From Hyphomicrobiales bacterium (lineage in GTDB: Bacteria; Pseudomonadota; Alphaproteobacteria; Rhizobiales; Rhizobiaceae), in contig UCOA01000011.1 of NCBI GenBank assembly GCA_900474095.1, forward strand, positions 1-64,000: a stretch of DNA of 64,000 nt, in the 5' to 3' direction. Below are positions 35,566-44,275 of the stretch, in pieces. Every line of letters starts with the position of its first letter. The stretch's first letter is position 1. The translations under genes and the position numbers were made by a program. The notes under the pieces are model-generated. The model searched no databases. It saw only the letters and a list, made by a program, of their open reading frames with translations, and was not told the DNA's origin.

Positions 35566-36561
35566 TTACGTTTCCGCGTCTCCGCGCCGCATCCGCTGCA
35601 ACGCCTCGTAAATCGCCTCGTCGACTTCGATTGTACCTGCTTTTTGAGCTTCCCTGCGCTTGATGGCGCTGGACCTGCCAGGAACTCGCACCTTGGAAAC
35701 GCCGGTCGCGGGTCGCGAAGCCTCGATCTGTTCCACCAGCTTCGTCACCGACAACCGGAACCGGTCGAGCGGCATTAACAGCTCAGGATTGATAACGAGG
35801 AAGAAGAACCCGCAATCGGACACTTCTTCCACGATCGTGGCGCTTCCGCAGAGGATACCGAGAACTTGGACGACAAGGGAAAGTCCGTATCCGCGATGGC
35901 CGCCCCACGGCATGAAGGCGCCCTCGAGGGCGCTTGTCGGGTCGATCGTGGGATGGCCGTGCGGATCGACAGCCACGCCGGGTTCCAGCGGCTGCCCAAG
36001 CTTTTGCCGCAACAAGACGTCTCCCCACGTTGTCATGCCGGTACCGAAATCCACGACCAGTGGATCCGGCTCTGCAGGAAAGGCGAAGGCAATAGGATTG
36101 GTGCCGAAAATCCTGTCGATGCCGCCGGACGGAGCAACCCTCGCCATCGTGTTCGCGGTGTGCATCGCTATGAAGCCTTTGCGAGCGGCACGCTCGACAT
36201 AATACGCGAGCCGACCGCTGAACCATGTATCGGAAATGCCTACAATGCCCACGCCGTTTTGGGTCGCCAGCTCTATGGCCTTGTCGATTCCGACCAAAGA
36301 CGTGACATAGCCGTTGGTCCCTCCTCCGTCGACAACCGCCGAGTTCGGGGACTTCGCGGTCACGACGATCTGTTTTGCGGGGGGCCTGTTTTTCAGGTTT
36401 TCGACGAGTGCCAGGATCCGCGGCAGGCCTGCGAATGCATGCCCGGCCGCGGCTGCGTCTACCAGGTGATCCGCGACGATCTTGGCATGTTTTCCGTCCA
36501 CGCCATGTTTGATCAAAACGTCGGTCGCCAACGCGTGGGCGTCTGAAAACGTGACTTGCAT
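35566..36561 (-). CDS. Ldh family (malate/L-sulfolactate/ureidoglycolate dehydrogenase type) oxidoreductase, altered active site
   Basis: A 331-residue protein of the type 2 malate/lactate dehydrogenase family (NAD(P)-binding, not Rossmann). Family blocks are present: N-P-I-A-F-A-F-P, V-V-D-F-G-T-G-M-T-T-W-G, and G-G-H-R-G-Y-G-L-S-L. The conserved N-terminal S-H-G motif, whose histidine is catalytic, reads F-A-G here (residues 43-45 in G-H-A-F-A-G-L-P-R). The enzyme may therefore be inactive, use His41 instead, or do other chemistry. ATG 36559-36561 is chosen, with GGGAGG nine bases upstream. First gene of a four-gene minus-strand operon, divergent from the acyl-CoA dehydrogenase gene. Confidence 0.85.
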   Translation of the reverse strand: MQVTFSDAHALATDVLIKHGVDGKHAKIVADHLVDAAAAGHAFAGLPRILALVENLKNRPPAKQIVVTAKSPNSAVVDGGGTNGYVTSLVGIDKAIELATQNGVGIVGISDTWFSGRLAYYVERAARKGFIAMHTANTMARVAPSGGIDRIFGTNPIAFAFPAEPDPLVVDFGTGMTTWGDVLLRQKLGQPLEPGVAVDPHGHPTIDPTSALEGAFMPWGGHRGYGLSLVVQVLGILCGSATIVEEVSDCGFFFLVINPELLMPLDRFRLSVTKLVEQIEASRPATGVSKVRVPGRSSAIKRREAQKAGTIEVDEAIYEALQRMRRGDAET

Positions 36562-36748
36562 GTTCGATATGCCTCCCAATCGAGGGCTAACTTACTTTGA
36601 ACCAGGGCGCAGCATTTACATCGATATTCGTTCACGATCTTCACGCAAAACGCAAAGATGCACTCCTTCCCCATCCTTGTCTTCGTCCCCATAATAAGCG
36701 GCAGATACGGCAATCGCACGCGGAAGCGGCGGATCGGGAGGAAAGAAC

Positions 36749-37954
36749 ATGCGGGCTCAAATGAATCACGATTCAAAGGGAGCATTCGTCTGGGATGACC
36801 CATTCCTGCTTGAGGACCAGCTTTCCGACGATGAGCGGATGGTGCGCGATTCCGCGGCGGCGTTCGCCACCGACAAGCTCAAACCGAGGGTCGAACACGC
36901 CTATCTGCACGAAGAAACTGACCCCGCCATTTTCCGGGAAATGGGCGAAGTAGGCCTTCTCGGCATTACAATTCCCGAGGAGTACGGCGGATTAGGTGCG
37001 GGTTATGTCACCTACGGCCTCGTAGCTCGGGAAGTCGAGCGAGTGGATTCAGGCTATCGTTCGATGATGAGCGTCCAGTCGTCGCTGGTTATGTATCCCA
37101 TCTATGCGTACGGGTCGGAGGAGCAGCGCCGGAGGTATCTGCCCAAACTCGCGTCCGGCGAATGGGTGGGATGCTTCGGATTGACCGAGCCGGACGCGGG
37201 GTCCGATCCCGGCGGCATGAAAACCCGGGCGGAGAAGACGTCTGGAGGGTATCGCCTCCGAGGGTCGAAAACATGGATCTCGAATTCGCCGATCGCCGAC
37301 GTGTTCGTTGTCTGGGCAAAGTCGGCAGCGCACGAAAACCAGATCCGTGGCTTCATCATCGAAAAGGGCACGCCGGGGCTTTCCGCACCGAAGATCGGAG
37401 GCAAGCTGTCGCTGCGTGCTTCCATTACTGGCGAAGTCGTCTTGGATGGAGTGGAAGTGGGCGAGGAAGCTTTGCTCCCGAACGTGAGTGGCCTGAAAGG
37501 ACCCTTCGGCTGCCTTAACCGCGCCCGCTACGGCATTTCCTGGGGTGTCATGGGAGCCGCGGAAGACTGCTGGTTTCGCGCCCGCCAATACGGACTAGAC
37601 CGCAAGCAATTCGGAAAGCCGCTGGCGGGCATGCAGCTTTACCAGAAGAAGCTGGCGGACATGCAGACGGAGATTTCACTGGGTCTCCAGGCCTCATTGC
37701 GCGTTGGACGGCTGATGGACGAAGACAAGTTCGCACCCGAAATGATTTCCATCGTGAAACGCAATAATTGTGGCAAAGCCCTCGACATCGCGAGAATGGC
37801 ACGGGACATGCACGGCGCAAACGGCATCCAGATCGAGTACCATGTCATGCGCCATGCCTCCAATCTAGAAACCGTCAACACCTATGAGGGTGCACACGAC
37901 GTCCACGCCCTTATTCTGGGGCGGGCGCAGACCGGAATTCAGGCGTTTTTCTGA
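36749..37954 (+). CDS. Acyl-CoA dehydrogenase, glutaryl-CoA dehydrogenase type
   Basis: A 401-residue FAD enzyme of usual length. It has the [11 protein letters not shown] flavin motif, [21 protein letters not shown] and the glutaryl-CoA-type end [15 protein letters not shown]; the catalytic base is Glu380. It would dehydrogenate, possibly also decarboxylate, glutaryl-CoA or a similar dicarboxyl-CoA. ATG 36749 follows GGAGGAAA. It is alone on the plus strand, with a 187-bp divergent region to the Ldh operon. The paired CoA-transferase gene that often accompanies gcdH is absent. Confidence 0.92.
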   Translation: MRAQMNHDSKGAFVWDDPFLLEDQLSDDERMVRDSAAAFATDKLKPRVEHAYLHEETDPAIFREMGEVGLLGITIPEEYGGLGAGYVTYGLVAREVERVDSGYRSMMSVQSSLVMYPIYAYGSEEQRRRYLPKLASGEWVGCFGLTEPDAGSDPGGMKTRAEKTSGGYRLRGSKTWISNSPIADVFVVWAKSAAHENQIRGFIIEKGTPGLSAPKIGGKLSLRASITGEVVLDGVEVGEEALLPNVSGLKGPFGCLNRARYGISWGVMGAAEDCWFRARQYGLDRKQFGKPLAGMQLYQKKLADMQTEISLGLQASLRVGRLMDEDKFAPEMISIVKRNNCGKALDIARMARDMHGANGIQIEYHVMRHASNLETVNTYEGAHDVHALILGRAQTGIQAFF

Positions 37955-38404
37955 GCCGAGCGCTCTTGGTCGATGCTCATCGGTTCCCGCGATTGAGCAT
38001 TCCCGTAAAAACCAGGCAGGTATCCAGACAGATGAAATCCGCAAATGCCAGGGACTTATCGCGTGGTCTGCTCCGAGCTTCAGGCTCAGATCATTCACTG
38101 CAACCTATTCCACACTCTCGTCTGCGTGTAAAACGCCTGTTGAATGGGAAGCGACGCCGATGAACGCGGGATGGTCGGCTGCGGGGACAGGCATCTTTCG
38201 AGCCGGTGGACGACCAAACGAAGGACGTCATGGATCTCGCGGCTCGCGGGGATTCCGCCGATCAGGCCCTTCGAACCGAACTCCGGACGCCAAGGATCTT
38301 TGCTGCCACAGCCGAAATACGAGGATGTGTGTGTGTAGCTCTGTCTGCCTGCATCAGCCGCGGGCGCCGCACGCACGGTATTAGACTATCCGGGTTACCG
38401 AACT
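37955..38404. other. Intergenic region between convergent genes
   Basis: About 450 bp. Several 60-90-codon frames overlap one another on both strands, but none has a ribosome site plus a recognisable family. A short GTGTGTGT run is at about 38328-38337. Nothing else seen. Confidence 0.4.
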
Positions 38405-39730
38405 TCAAATCGAGGACGCTGTCTCCTTGCCGCGCTCGAAACATCTGAATATCATTCCAATGTCGGACTGGTCTCCAACCTCGTTGGATGCTGTCTCGAA
38501 CGAAGCAAGGACTGCGTTGCCGACGATGAAGGGGACGCCGTGCCTGGCGCTCAAGCGTGCCACGTGCCGTAACGCATTGAGTGTCTCCCCGATGGTCTTT
38601 CGGGACTTGTAAGGCTTACCATGGGAAAGCGAACCGAGAAATGTTTCGGATGCGAAGCTCCAAGCGGAACCCGAATTCAGAACTTCATCCAGCGGCCCAG
38701 TCATAAGGCCGTATTTTAGGCCCATGGCCACGCATTCGAAGGCCGCCAGGTGATTGCAGGCGTCAACGGCGCTTTCGATCGAGGCAAGAACAGAGCTCCG
38801 ATCTTTCTCGATCATAGCGGGAACATCGGAGCCCTTGGTGCCGCGGTCGAAATCGACACCCGCCAGGGAACCGACGATTCGGAAAACATCTTCGAGCCGC
38901 GCTTCGCCGCCCAAACTGTTCAAGCCCACTTGCATGATATTTCGGGCCGCGGAAGTAACAGGCATTGGAGAACCGGTTTGCAAGCCGAGTTCCAAAGCTT
39001 CGTTGAGATCCTTCACCATAAGAGCGAGGGAGAAGTCCGTCGAGGCCTTCCCCTCCAACTTGGCAACCAGCATCTTCTTCGTAGTGAAGTTCGCACCGTA
39101 ACCCCCGTTGAAGCGTTGCGTGATCTCTCCGAGTGTAAGTCCGGCCTTGAGCCCAAGGGCGCCCAGTTCCAGTACCATCATCCGGTAGCCCGCACCCATG
39201 GCGTTATTGACGAGCTTTAGAGCCTGACCATCGCCGATGCGGTCACTGCAGCGGAAAACCTTGGAGCTCATGGCATTGAGGACCGGAGCGGCCATCTGCC
39301 ACGCCGCATCCGGCCCCGAAGCGATGATCGACACGGTGCCTGACTGCGCAGCCGGAATTCCCCCGCTGACAGGAGCATCCAGCATCAGTACGCCAAGCTT
39401 CTCCAAGCGCCTGGCAATTTCTGCGGTCTCTTGAGGGACGCCGCTGGTCTGATCGACGACGAGCTTCCCCGCGGTAATTCCGTCTTGCACTCCGCTTGAA
39501 CTGAAAATCACCTCGCGGACGTTCGATGTGCGGGGGAGACAGAGCATCACGATGTCGCAAGCGCGCGCCAGTTCGGCTCCGGTCGAAGCCGCTTTCGCTC
39601 CCCTTTCAACGAGATCAGCGACTGCCCTCGCGTTCAGATCCCAAACCATCAACTCGTGGGACTTCACGAGATGCCGCGCAAGGGAGCCTCCCATCGCCCC
39701 CAACCCAATATAACCGACCTTCATGTCCAT
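38405..39730 (-). CDS. 6-phosphogluconate/3-hydroxyisobutyrate dehydrogenase-type protein with a second C-terminal domain
   Basis: A 441-residue protein, about 150 longer than the family norm. The N-terminal Rossmann domain has G-Y-I-G-L-G-A-M-G at 6-14, the D-A-P-V-S-G-G substrate loop is at 118-124, and the catalytic Lys172 stands in G-x-G-x-x-x-K-L-V-N-N. The usual all-helical C-terminal domain ends near 290; about 130 further residues (S-I-E-S-A-V-D-A-C-N-H-L-A-A-F-E-C, then helices) look like a second copy of that domain. It probably oxidises a hydroxyacid; the extra domain may replace the dimer partner. ATG 39728-39730 follows GGAAG; a second ATG is two codons on. Confidence 0.88.
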   Translation of the reverse strand: MDMKVGYIGLGAMGGSLARHLVKSHELMVWDLNARAVADLVERGAKAASTGAELARACDIVMLCLPRTSNVREVIFSSSGVQDGITAGKLVVDQTSGVPQETAEIARRLEKLGVLMLDAPVSGGIPAAQSGTVSIIASGPDAAWQMAAPVLNAMSSKVFRCSDRIGDGQALKLVNNAMGAGYRMMVLELGALGLKAGLTLGEITQRFNGGYGANFTTKKMLVAKLEGKASTDFSLALMVKDLNEALELGLQTGSPMPVTSAARNIMQVGLNSLGGEARLEDVFRIVGSLAGVDFDRGTKGSDVPAMIEKDRSSVLASIESAVDACNHLAAFECVAMGLKYGLMTGPLDEVLNSGSAWSFASETFLGSLSHGKPYKSRKTIGETLNALRHVARLSARHGVPFIVGNAVLASFETASNEVGDQSDIGMIFRCFERGKETASSI

Positions 39731-39990
39731 TGCTTCCAAGTGAAAGTTTCTTCCAAGAAGCCTAACCGGCACCTTGCCACGTCGGGCTTCTGGTTTGTCG
39801 AAGCTCAATTCCATTATGCCGGATGGTCACAGCAGAATGAACCTGAGCTTCCTAGCGGCGCTCGCAATGGAGCTTCGCACGGTGCGTTACAATCGAAACC
39901 CTACCAAGCAGCCCCTGTTGGCGCGGAGATTGGCACTCAACCTGCGGCAACGTCGAAGCCTTCCAATGGTGCCGGTCATGTTATTGCGGC

Positions 39991-40869
39991 CTAGCTGCTG
40001 TGGGTGTAACCGCCGTCACAAGCTATTGTCTGCCCGGTGATGAACCCCGACGCGGGCGTAGACAAGAAGATCATCAGGCCAACAAGATCGGTGTGGACCA
40101 TGCCTCGCTGCAGGCACTGCTGCGAAAGCTGCATGCGGCGCAGATCGATGGTCGGATTGACGGCGCGCTCGACTTCGGTAGCGACCGGACCGGGCCTGAT
40201 GCAGTTGACATTAATGCCGTCGGGACCGAGTTCGCGCGCCATCGCGTTGGTCATTCCGATCATCGCGGATTTGGATGTCACATAATGCAGGTAGTTGCGC
40301 ACACCCTTGGGCACCGCGTCCGAGGAGACGTTGATGATCCGCCCCCAGCCCGCCGCTCGCATGATCGGTGCCACTGCGCGCGCACACAGGAACGGTCCGG
40401 TCACGTTGACGCGGATGACCCGGTCCCATTCCTCCAGAGGTATCAATTCGAAATGCCGCTTGTCGAGCGTGGCAAAGACCGCGGCGTTATTGATGAGGAT
40501 ATCGATCCGGCCGTGTTCCGCAACAATCGCCTGAACCAAATCGCTGGTTGAGGTGGGGTCGGCGATATCGACCTGGAATGCCGTGGCTCTTCCGCCATCT
40601 GCGATGATCTCGTCACGGACGCGCTGAGCGTTGACGACATTAAGGTCTGCTAGAACCGGGATCGCACCCGCAGCGGCGAACTGCCGGGCGAGTTCTCTGC
40701 CGATACCTTGCCCCGCACCGGTAATCAAAACGACGCGATCGGCCACGGTGAAATCGCGTGCCCATTCCGGCACACCGGAATCTTTCGGAGTGTGCACAAC
40801 GGTTTCATCGCTGGCGGCCAACGCGGAACCCGCCGGTTGGACCTGAAGCTCGCTGCTGATGTTCGTCAT
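39991..40869 (-). CDS. SDR family oxidoreductase (copy 2 of the SDR + HpcH pair)
   Basis: A 292-residue SDR with a leader of about 40 residues before the cofactor turn T-G-A-G-Q-G-I-G at 50-57, then N-N-A at about 128 and Y-V-T-S-K at about 196-200. It is paralogous to 9904-10731, with the same order and neighbours. Its ATG overlaps the stop of the aldolase gene (ATGA at 40866-40869), so the two are translated together. It probably acts on a substrate related to that of copy 1. Confidence 0.93.
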   Translation of the reverse strand: MTNISSELQVQPAGSALAASDETVVHTPKDSGVPEWARDFTVADRVVLITGAGQGIGRELARQFAAAGAIPVLADLNVVNAQRVRDEIIADGGRATAFQVDIADPTSTSDLVQAIVAEHGRIDILINNAAVFATLDKRHFELIPLEEWDRVIRVNVTGPFLCARAVAPIMRAAGWGRIINVSSDAVPKGVRNYLHYVTSKSAMIGMTNAMARELGPDGINVNCIRPGPVATEVERAVNPTIDLRRMQLSQQCLQRGMVHTDLVGLMIFLSTPASGFITGQTIACDGGYTHSS

Positions 40870-41654
40870 CTGAATTTCCTTGCTTGCGCGATGGCCGCGT
40901 TGGTGAAGAAAGTCACGTCCGCCCCAGCCGTCGCATAGCGGGCACCGAGAGTTGTCATCTCCTGGACTAGGTCAGGTCTGGGACCGAGACCACCGACCCC
41001 GAAATGAACCCCATTTGTCTTGCAGGCTTCCGCGACGCGCTTGAACGCCGCCCGTAACTCGGGGTGGTCGAAGTCACCCGGCAGACCGAGCGCGTTGCAC
41101 ATGTCATTTGCCCCGACGAGCAGCATGTTGACGCCGTTGACCGCGGCAATTTCCTCCACTGCTTCCAATGCGGAAACCGACTCGATCATGACCACCGCCA
41201 TGGTCATGTTGTTGATGCTCTGCATCGCTTCGGTAGCCGGGGTGGGCCGGAAATACAGTTGCGGGAGGCACGGTGCCAATGAGCGATGGCCCAATGGTGG
41301 GAACTTTGCGGCTTGAATTGCGGCAGCCGCATCTTCCGCAGATTCAATCTGAGGCAGGATGATGCCCATTGCGCCGCATTCGAGCGCCTGCGTAATCGAC
41401 GAATGACTGGCATCGACGACCCTGACCAGCGGAGTTATTCCTGCGAGATTGGCCGCGATGCAGATCTGGCTGATCGTTTCAAGTGAGAAACTGTTGTGCT
41501 CCTGGTCTAGCAGAAGGCAGTCGAAGCCCGCCGTTTTGGCGATGGCTACGACTTCCACCCCCCGTATCAGCCGGACAATCATGCCGACGGCTAAATCGCC
41601 GGACGCCATTTTGGCAAGCAACGGATTCGACGGCCAAGAAGTGGGATCGTGCAT
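40866..41654 (-). CDS. HpcH/HpaI aldolase family protein (copy 2)
   Basis: A 262-residue pyruvate-aldolase-type TIM barrel with Arg28, His53 (Q-E-H), Glu158 (M-I-E-S) and Asp184 (G-A-N-D), all at the same positions as in copy 1 at 10817-11605. It probably cleaves a 2-keto-3-deoxy or 4-hydroxy-2-keto acid. First gene of a two-gene operon with the SDR; the LysR-type box at 41813-41827 is 159 bp upstream of the ATG, between it and the divergent FAH gene. Confidence 0.92.
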   Translation of the reverse strand: MHDPTSWPSNPLLAKMASGDLAVGMIVRLIRGVEVVAIAKTAGFDCLLLDQEHNSFSLETISQICIAANLAGITPLVRVVDASHSSITQALECGAMGIILPQIESAEDAAAAIQAAKFPPLGHRSLAPCLPQLYFRPTPATEAMQSINNMTMAVVMIESVSALEAVEEIAAVNGVNMLLVGANDMCNALGLPGDFDHPELRAAFKRVAEACKTNGVHFGVGGLGPRPDLVQEMTTLGARYATAGADVTFFTNAAIAQARKFR

Positions 41655-42114
41655 TTTCGGTATCTCCGCTCGAACGCCGAACTACTTTTGGTTCGTCGTT
41701 AATTGCAAATCGCACAGCGATACGCTCCAAGATTGAATTTCCAGAAGGCGCCCAAATCTGTCGCGAGGAGAAACCGGAATCAACAGGCAAAGCGATCATC
41801 TAATCTCCGGCGATGCGATAAAGTTATACCCTTCCAAATCCGCTTATTCCCCGAGTGGGCCCGGTCTTCTAAAATTGTATCCACGAGCGTTCCGTGTGAC
41901 TTGGAGGATCATCACGTATGGACGCAAACCAACACGAAAAAAACTGCAGGTCCTCCAGCGGCTTTCGAGAAGAGCCTGTCAGCGATCTCACCGCATGACG
42001 TGGCGTCAAGGTCCACGACGACGCATGCCATGCCAATCTGTATTCCGTAAGGTCTCAACAAACCAACCTGAGCGCCTGGAACCACCACGAACGAACTCCC
42101 GAAGGGTAATAGAA
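41655..42114. other. Divergent promoter region between HpcH aldolase and FAH genes
   Basis: About 460 bp. The FAH frame stays open through part of it, but that section has no ribosome site and no family match. The LysR-type box at 41813-41827 is the only element recognised. Confidence 0.5.
41813..41827. promoter_or_regulatory. LysR-type box, weak left half (HpcH copy 2 / FAH)
   Basis: ATGCG-ATAAA-GTTAT: the right half is perfect and continues ACC as in the boxes at 52092 and 53473; the left half has three mismatches, but the T-N11-A spacing holds. Confidence 0.4.
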
Positions 42115-42978
42115 ATGAAAGTAGCCAGATTCCTCCTTGAAGGAAAAACGCTGATCGGCGTCTTGGACGATTCCGGAAGTGTCATCCACCCACTCGACGA
42201 CCATCTGTCGAGCATGACCGATCTCATCCGATTCTCGGTCTCAGGTTTCAAATTCGATGGCAAGGGACTGCAAGGAATCCCCCTTTCGGAGATTAAGCTG
42301 TTAGCACCCATCATTCCTGATCGGAACATCTTCTGCGTCGGCAAGAACTATTTCGAGCACGCGAAGGAATTCGCTGGAAGCGGCTTCGAGGCGGGTGCGG
42401 TGAAGGGTAAGGAGATCGACGAATATCCCGCAATCTTCTCCAAGCCACCCACCGCGATCGTGGGACCCGACGACGTTGTCGAAATGCATCCCGAGGCCAC
42501 GGAGGCCGTCGATTACGAGGCGGAACTGGCGGTCATCATCGGACAATCTGGCCGAAATATTCCGGAGTCGGAATCCATGCGGCACGTCTGGGGCTATACC
42601 ATCGTGAATGATGTCACAGCACGGGATCGTCAACGCAACCACAAGCAGTGGCTTGCGGGCAAAGGGCTCGACACGTTCTGCCCGATGGGACCGTGGATCG
42701 TGACCGCCGACGAGATCGATGGCGGCAATCTGGATATTGAGTGCAAGGTAAACGGTGAACTGCGGCAAAAGGCAAATACCAGCGACCTCATATTCAAAAT
42801 CCCCCAATTGATCGCCGCGATTTCGGCTGGCCTGACGTTGCGGCCAGGGGACGTGATCGCCACAGGCACGCCCGCGGGCGTGGGGATTGGCTTCACTCCG
42901 CCGCGCTTCCTCTCCTCTGGCGATCGCGTCGAAATCACCATTTCGGGTATCGGGTCACTCAGCAATTCATTCGCCTAG
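42115..42978 (+). CDS. Fumarylacetoacetate hydrolase (FAH) family protein
   Basis: A 287-residue FAH-fold enzyme. The metal ligands are Glu135 and Glu137 (D-Y-E-A-E-L) and Asp166 (N-D-V-T-A-R-D), with G-T-P-A-G-V-G near the end. Members hydrolyse 2,4-diketo acids, decarboxylate oxaloacetate, or hydrate 2-oxopent-4-enoate. In sugar catabolism they act as 2,4-diketo-3-deoxy-sugar-acid hydrolases, which would fit an SDR-oxidised intermediate here. ATG 42115 follows AAGGG at nine bases. It is followed after 210 bp by the TctC-like gene and is divergent from the SDR + HpcH pair. Confidence 0.92.
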   Translation: MKVARFLLEGKTLIGVLDDSGSVIHPLDDHLSSMTDLIRFSVSGFKFDGKGLQGIPLSEIKLLAPIIPDRNIFCVGKNYFEHAKEFAGSGFEAGAVKGKEIDEYPAIFSKPPTAIVGPDDVVEMHPEATEAVDYEAELAVIIGQSGRNIPESESMRHVWGYTIVNDVTARDRQRNHKQWLAGKGLDTFCPMGPWIVTADEIDGGNLDIECKVNGELRQKANTSDLIFKIPQLIAAISAGLTLRPGDVIATGTPAGVGIGFTPPRFLSSGDRVEITISGIGSLSNSFA

Positions 42979-43027
42979 CCGATCCAAGAGCCGGGTGAGA
43001 GCGTTCGACGTACCCGGCGCGGGGGGT

Positions 43028-43042
43028 ATGACCCTAAGTTAT
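43028..43042. promoter_or_regulatory. LysR-type box with extended symmetry (TctC-like gene)
   Basis: ATGAC-CCTAA-GTTAT: one mismatch in the left half, T-N11-A kept. The symmetry extends to GGGGG and CCCCC (43022-43048). It lies 147 bp upstream of the TctC-like start. Confidence 0.65.
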
Positions 43043-43188
43043 GCCCCCAGATATCAAGACCTTGTTTGAAAGGCAGCGCCCGCTATCGTCATTTTATTCA
43101 AGGAGGGGACACGAACAGGTGTGTCTTTGAGGAGATCGCGGGAGAAGCCGATTGAGGCTTCCCGCACCGATATTGTTCGAGGAGGAAC

Positions 43189-44178
43189 ATGAAAATGAGC
43201 AGACCGACTAGACGACAACTACTCGCAGCCGGCATCGCCATGAGCGCACTCAGCGTGCTTGGCTCTAAAGCCATGGCGGACGATGGACCGGTCCGGTGGA
43301 TCATCGGTTACCCGCCCGGTGGCGCGACCGACACGATTGCCCGCCTTTTGTCCGGGCCTGTTTCCAGCAAGATTGGACAGACGGTCATTGTCGACAACCG
43401 CCCCGGCGCCGGCAGTTCGATCGCTGCCGTGGCTCTGGCGAAGTCTCGCCCGGACGGGTTGACGGTTATGGCCGTCGACAACGGCACTCTTGTCATCAAC
43501 CCGGTCGCCTACAGCAACCTGCAGTACGATCCCGAAAAGGATTTCCGGCCAGTCGGCCTCTATGCCGAAGTCAATATCCTCCTCGCAGTTGGCAAGGACC
43601 AACCGTTCAAGACGGTCGCGGAATTCATCGAGCAGGCAAAGGCTGCGTCGAACCCGATCGCATATGCGAGCCCCGGAATCGGCAGTCCTCTGCATCTCGC
43701 GATGGAGCGCCTTGCCAGGGACGCCGGGGTCAAGCTTGAGCACGTGCCCTACAAGGGAATGGCGCCTGCCTTGACCGACGTGCTCGCCGGGGTCGTGCCG
43801 AGCATCGTAATCGACTACACGACTGCCAAGGAAGTCATCCGTTCTGGCGAGTTGCGCCCGTTGGCGGTCTTCTCCAAATCCCGACTTGAACCGCTTGCCG
43901 ACATTCCGACGTTCGGGGAGCAAGTGCTGCCCGGCTTCTCCGCTGGGGCATGGCAGGGCATGGTTGTTCCCCATGACACTCCGGACGAAATCGTGAACCG
44001 TCTGACGGAAGCGCTAGCTTTCGCGTTGAAGGACGAAACGGTGAAGAACCGTTATGGGGATCTCGGCCTCGGTATCCCAGCCAGCAGCGATCCTCAGGCT
44101 TTCAGCAAGCGTTGGCAGGACGACAAGGCGATCTTTCAACCCTTGATCAGAGATCTGGGCATCAAGCTCGACCAATGA
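43189..44178 (+). CDS. Tripartite tricarboxylate transporter substrate-binding protein (TctC/Bug family)
   Basis: A 329-residue periplasmic binding protein. The N-terminus has two arginines (T-R-R-Q-L-L-A-A-G) before a hydrophobic stretch and a cut near A-M-A, so export by Tat is possible. Bug-family marks are Y-P-P-G-G-x-T-D (residues 42-49), N-R-P-G-A-G-S and Y-A-S-P-G-I-G-S. It captures a carboxylate (sugar acid, dicarboxylate or aromatic acid) for a TctA/TctB membrane pair. The only such pair is 11 kb away at 55423-57389, on the same strand. The ATG follows GAGGAGGA. Confidence 0.93.
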   Translation: MKMSRPTRRQLLAAGIAMSALSVLGSKAMADDGPVRWIIGYPPGGATDTIARLLSGPVSSKIGQTVIVDNRPGAGSSIAAVALAKSRPDGLTVMAVDNGTLVINPVAYSNLQYDPEKDFRPVGLYAEVNILLAVGKDQPFKTVAEFIEQAKAASNPIAYASPGIGSPLHLAMERLARDAGVKLEHVPYKGMAPALTDVLAGVVPSIVIDYTTAKEVIRSGELRPLAVFSKSRLEPLADIPTFGEQVLPGFSAGAWQGMVVPHDTPDEIVNRLTEALAFALKDETVKNRYGDLGLGIPASSDPQAFSKRWQDDKAIFQPLIRDLGIKLDQ

Positions 44179-44187
44179 AACAGCCAC

Positions 44188-44211
44188 GGGGCCGCCGCTC
44201 GACGCGGCCCC
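44188..44211 (+). terminator. GC-rich hairpin after the TctC-like gene
   Basis: GGGGCCGC (44188-44195) pairs perfectly with GCGGCCCC (44204-44211) around eight bases, ten bases after the stop codon. The T-run is poor, but the position fits a transcript end between convergent genes. Confidence 0.6.
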
Positions 44212-44275
44212 GACCTTGAGCGCCTCCGCCACGCGTTCAGCGTCGATCGGGCTGATCATGACCTTACACGTCAGC

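Noticed and set aside
38206-38448. 80-codon plus-strand frame between convergent genes
   Set aside because: No ribosome site or family match, and it runs into the dehydrogenase gene on the other strand.
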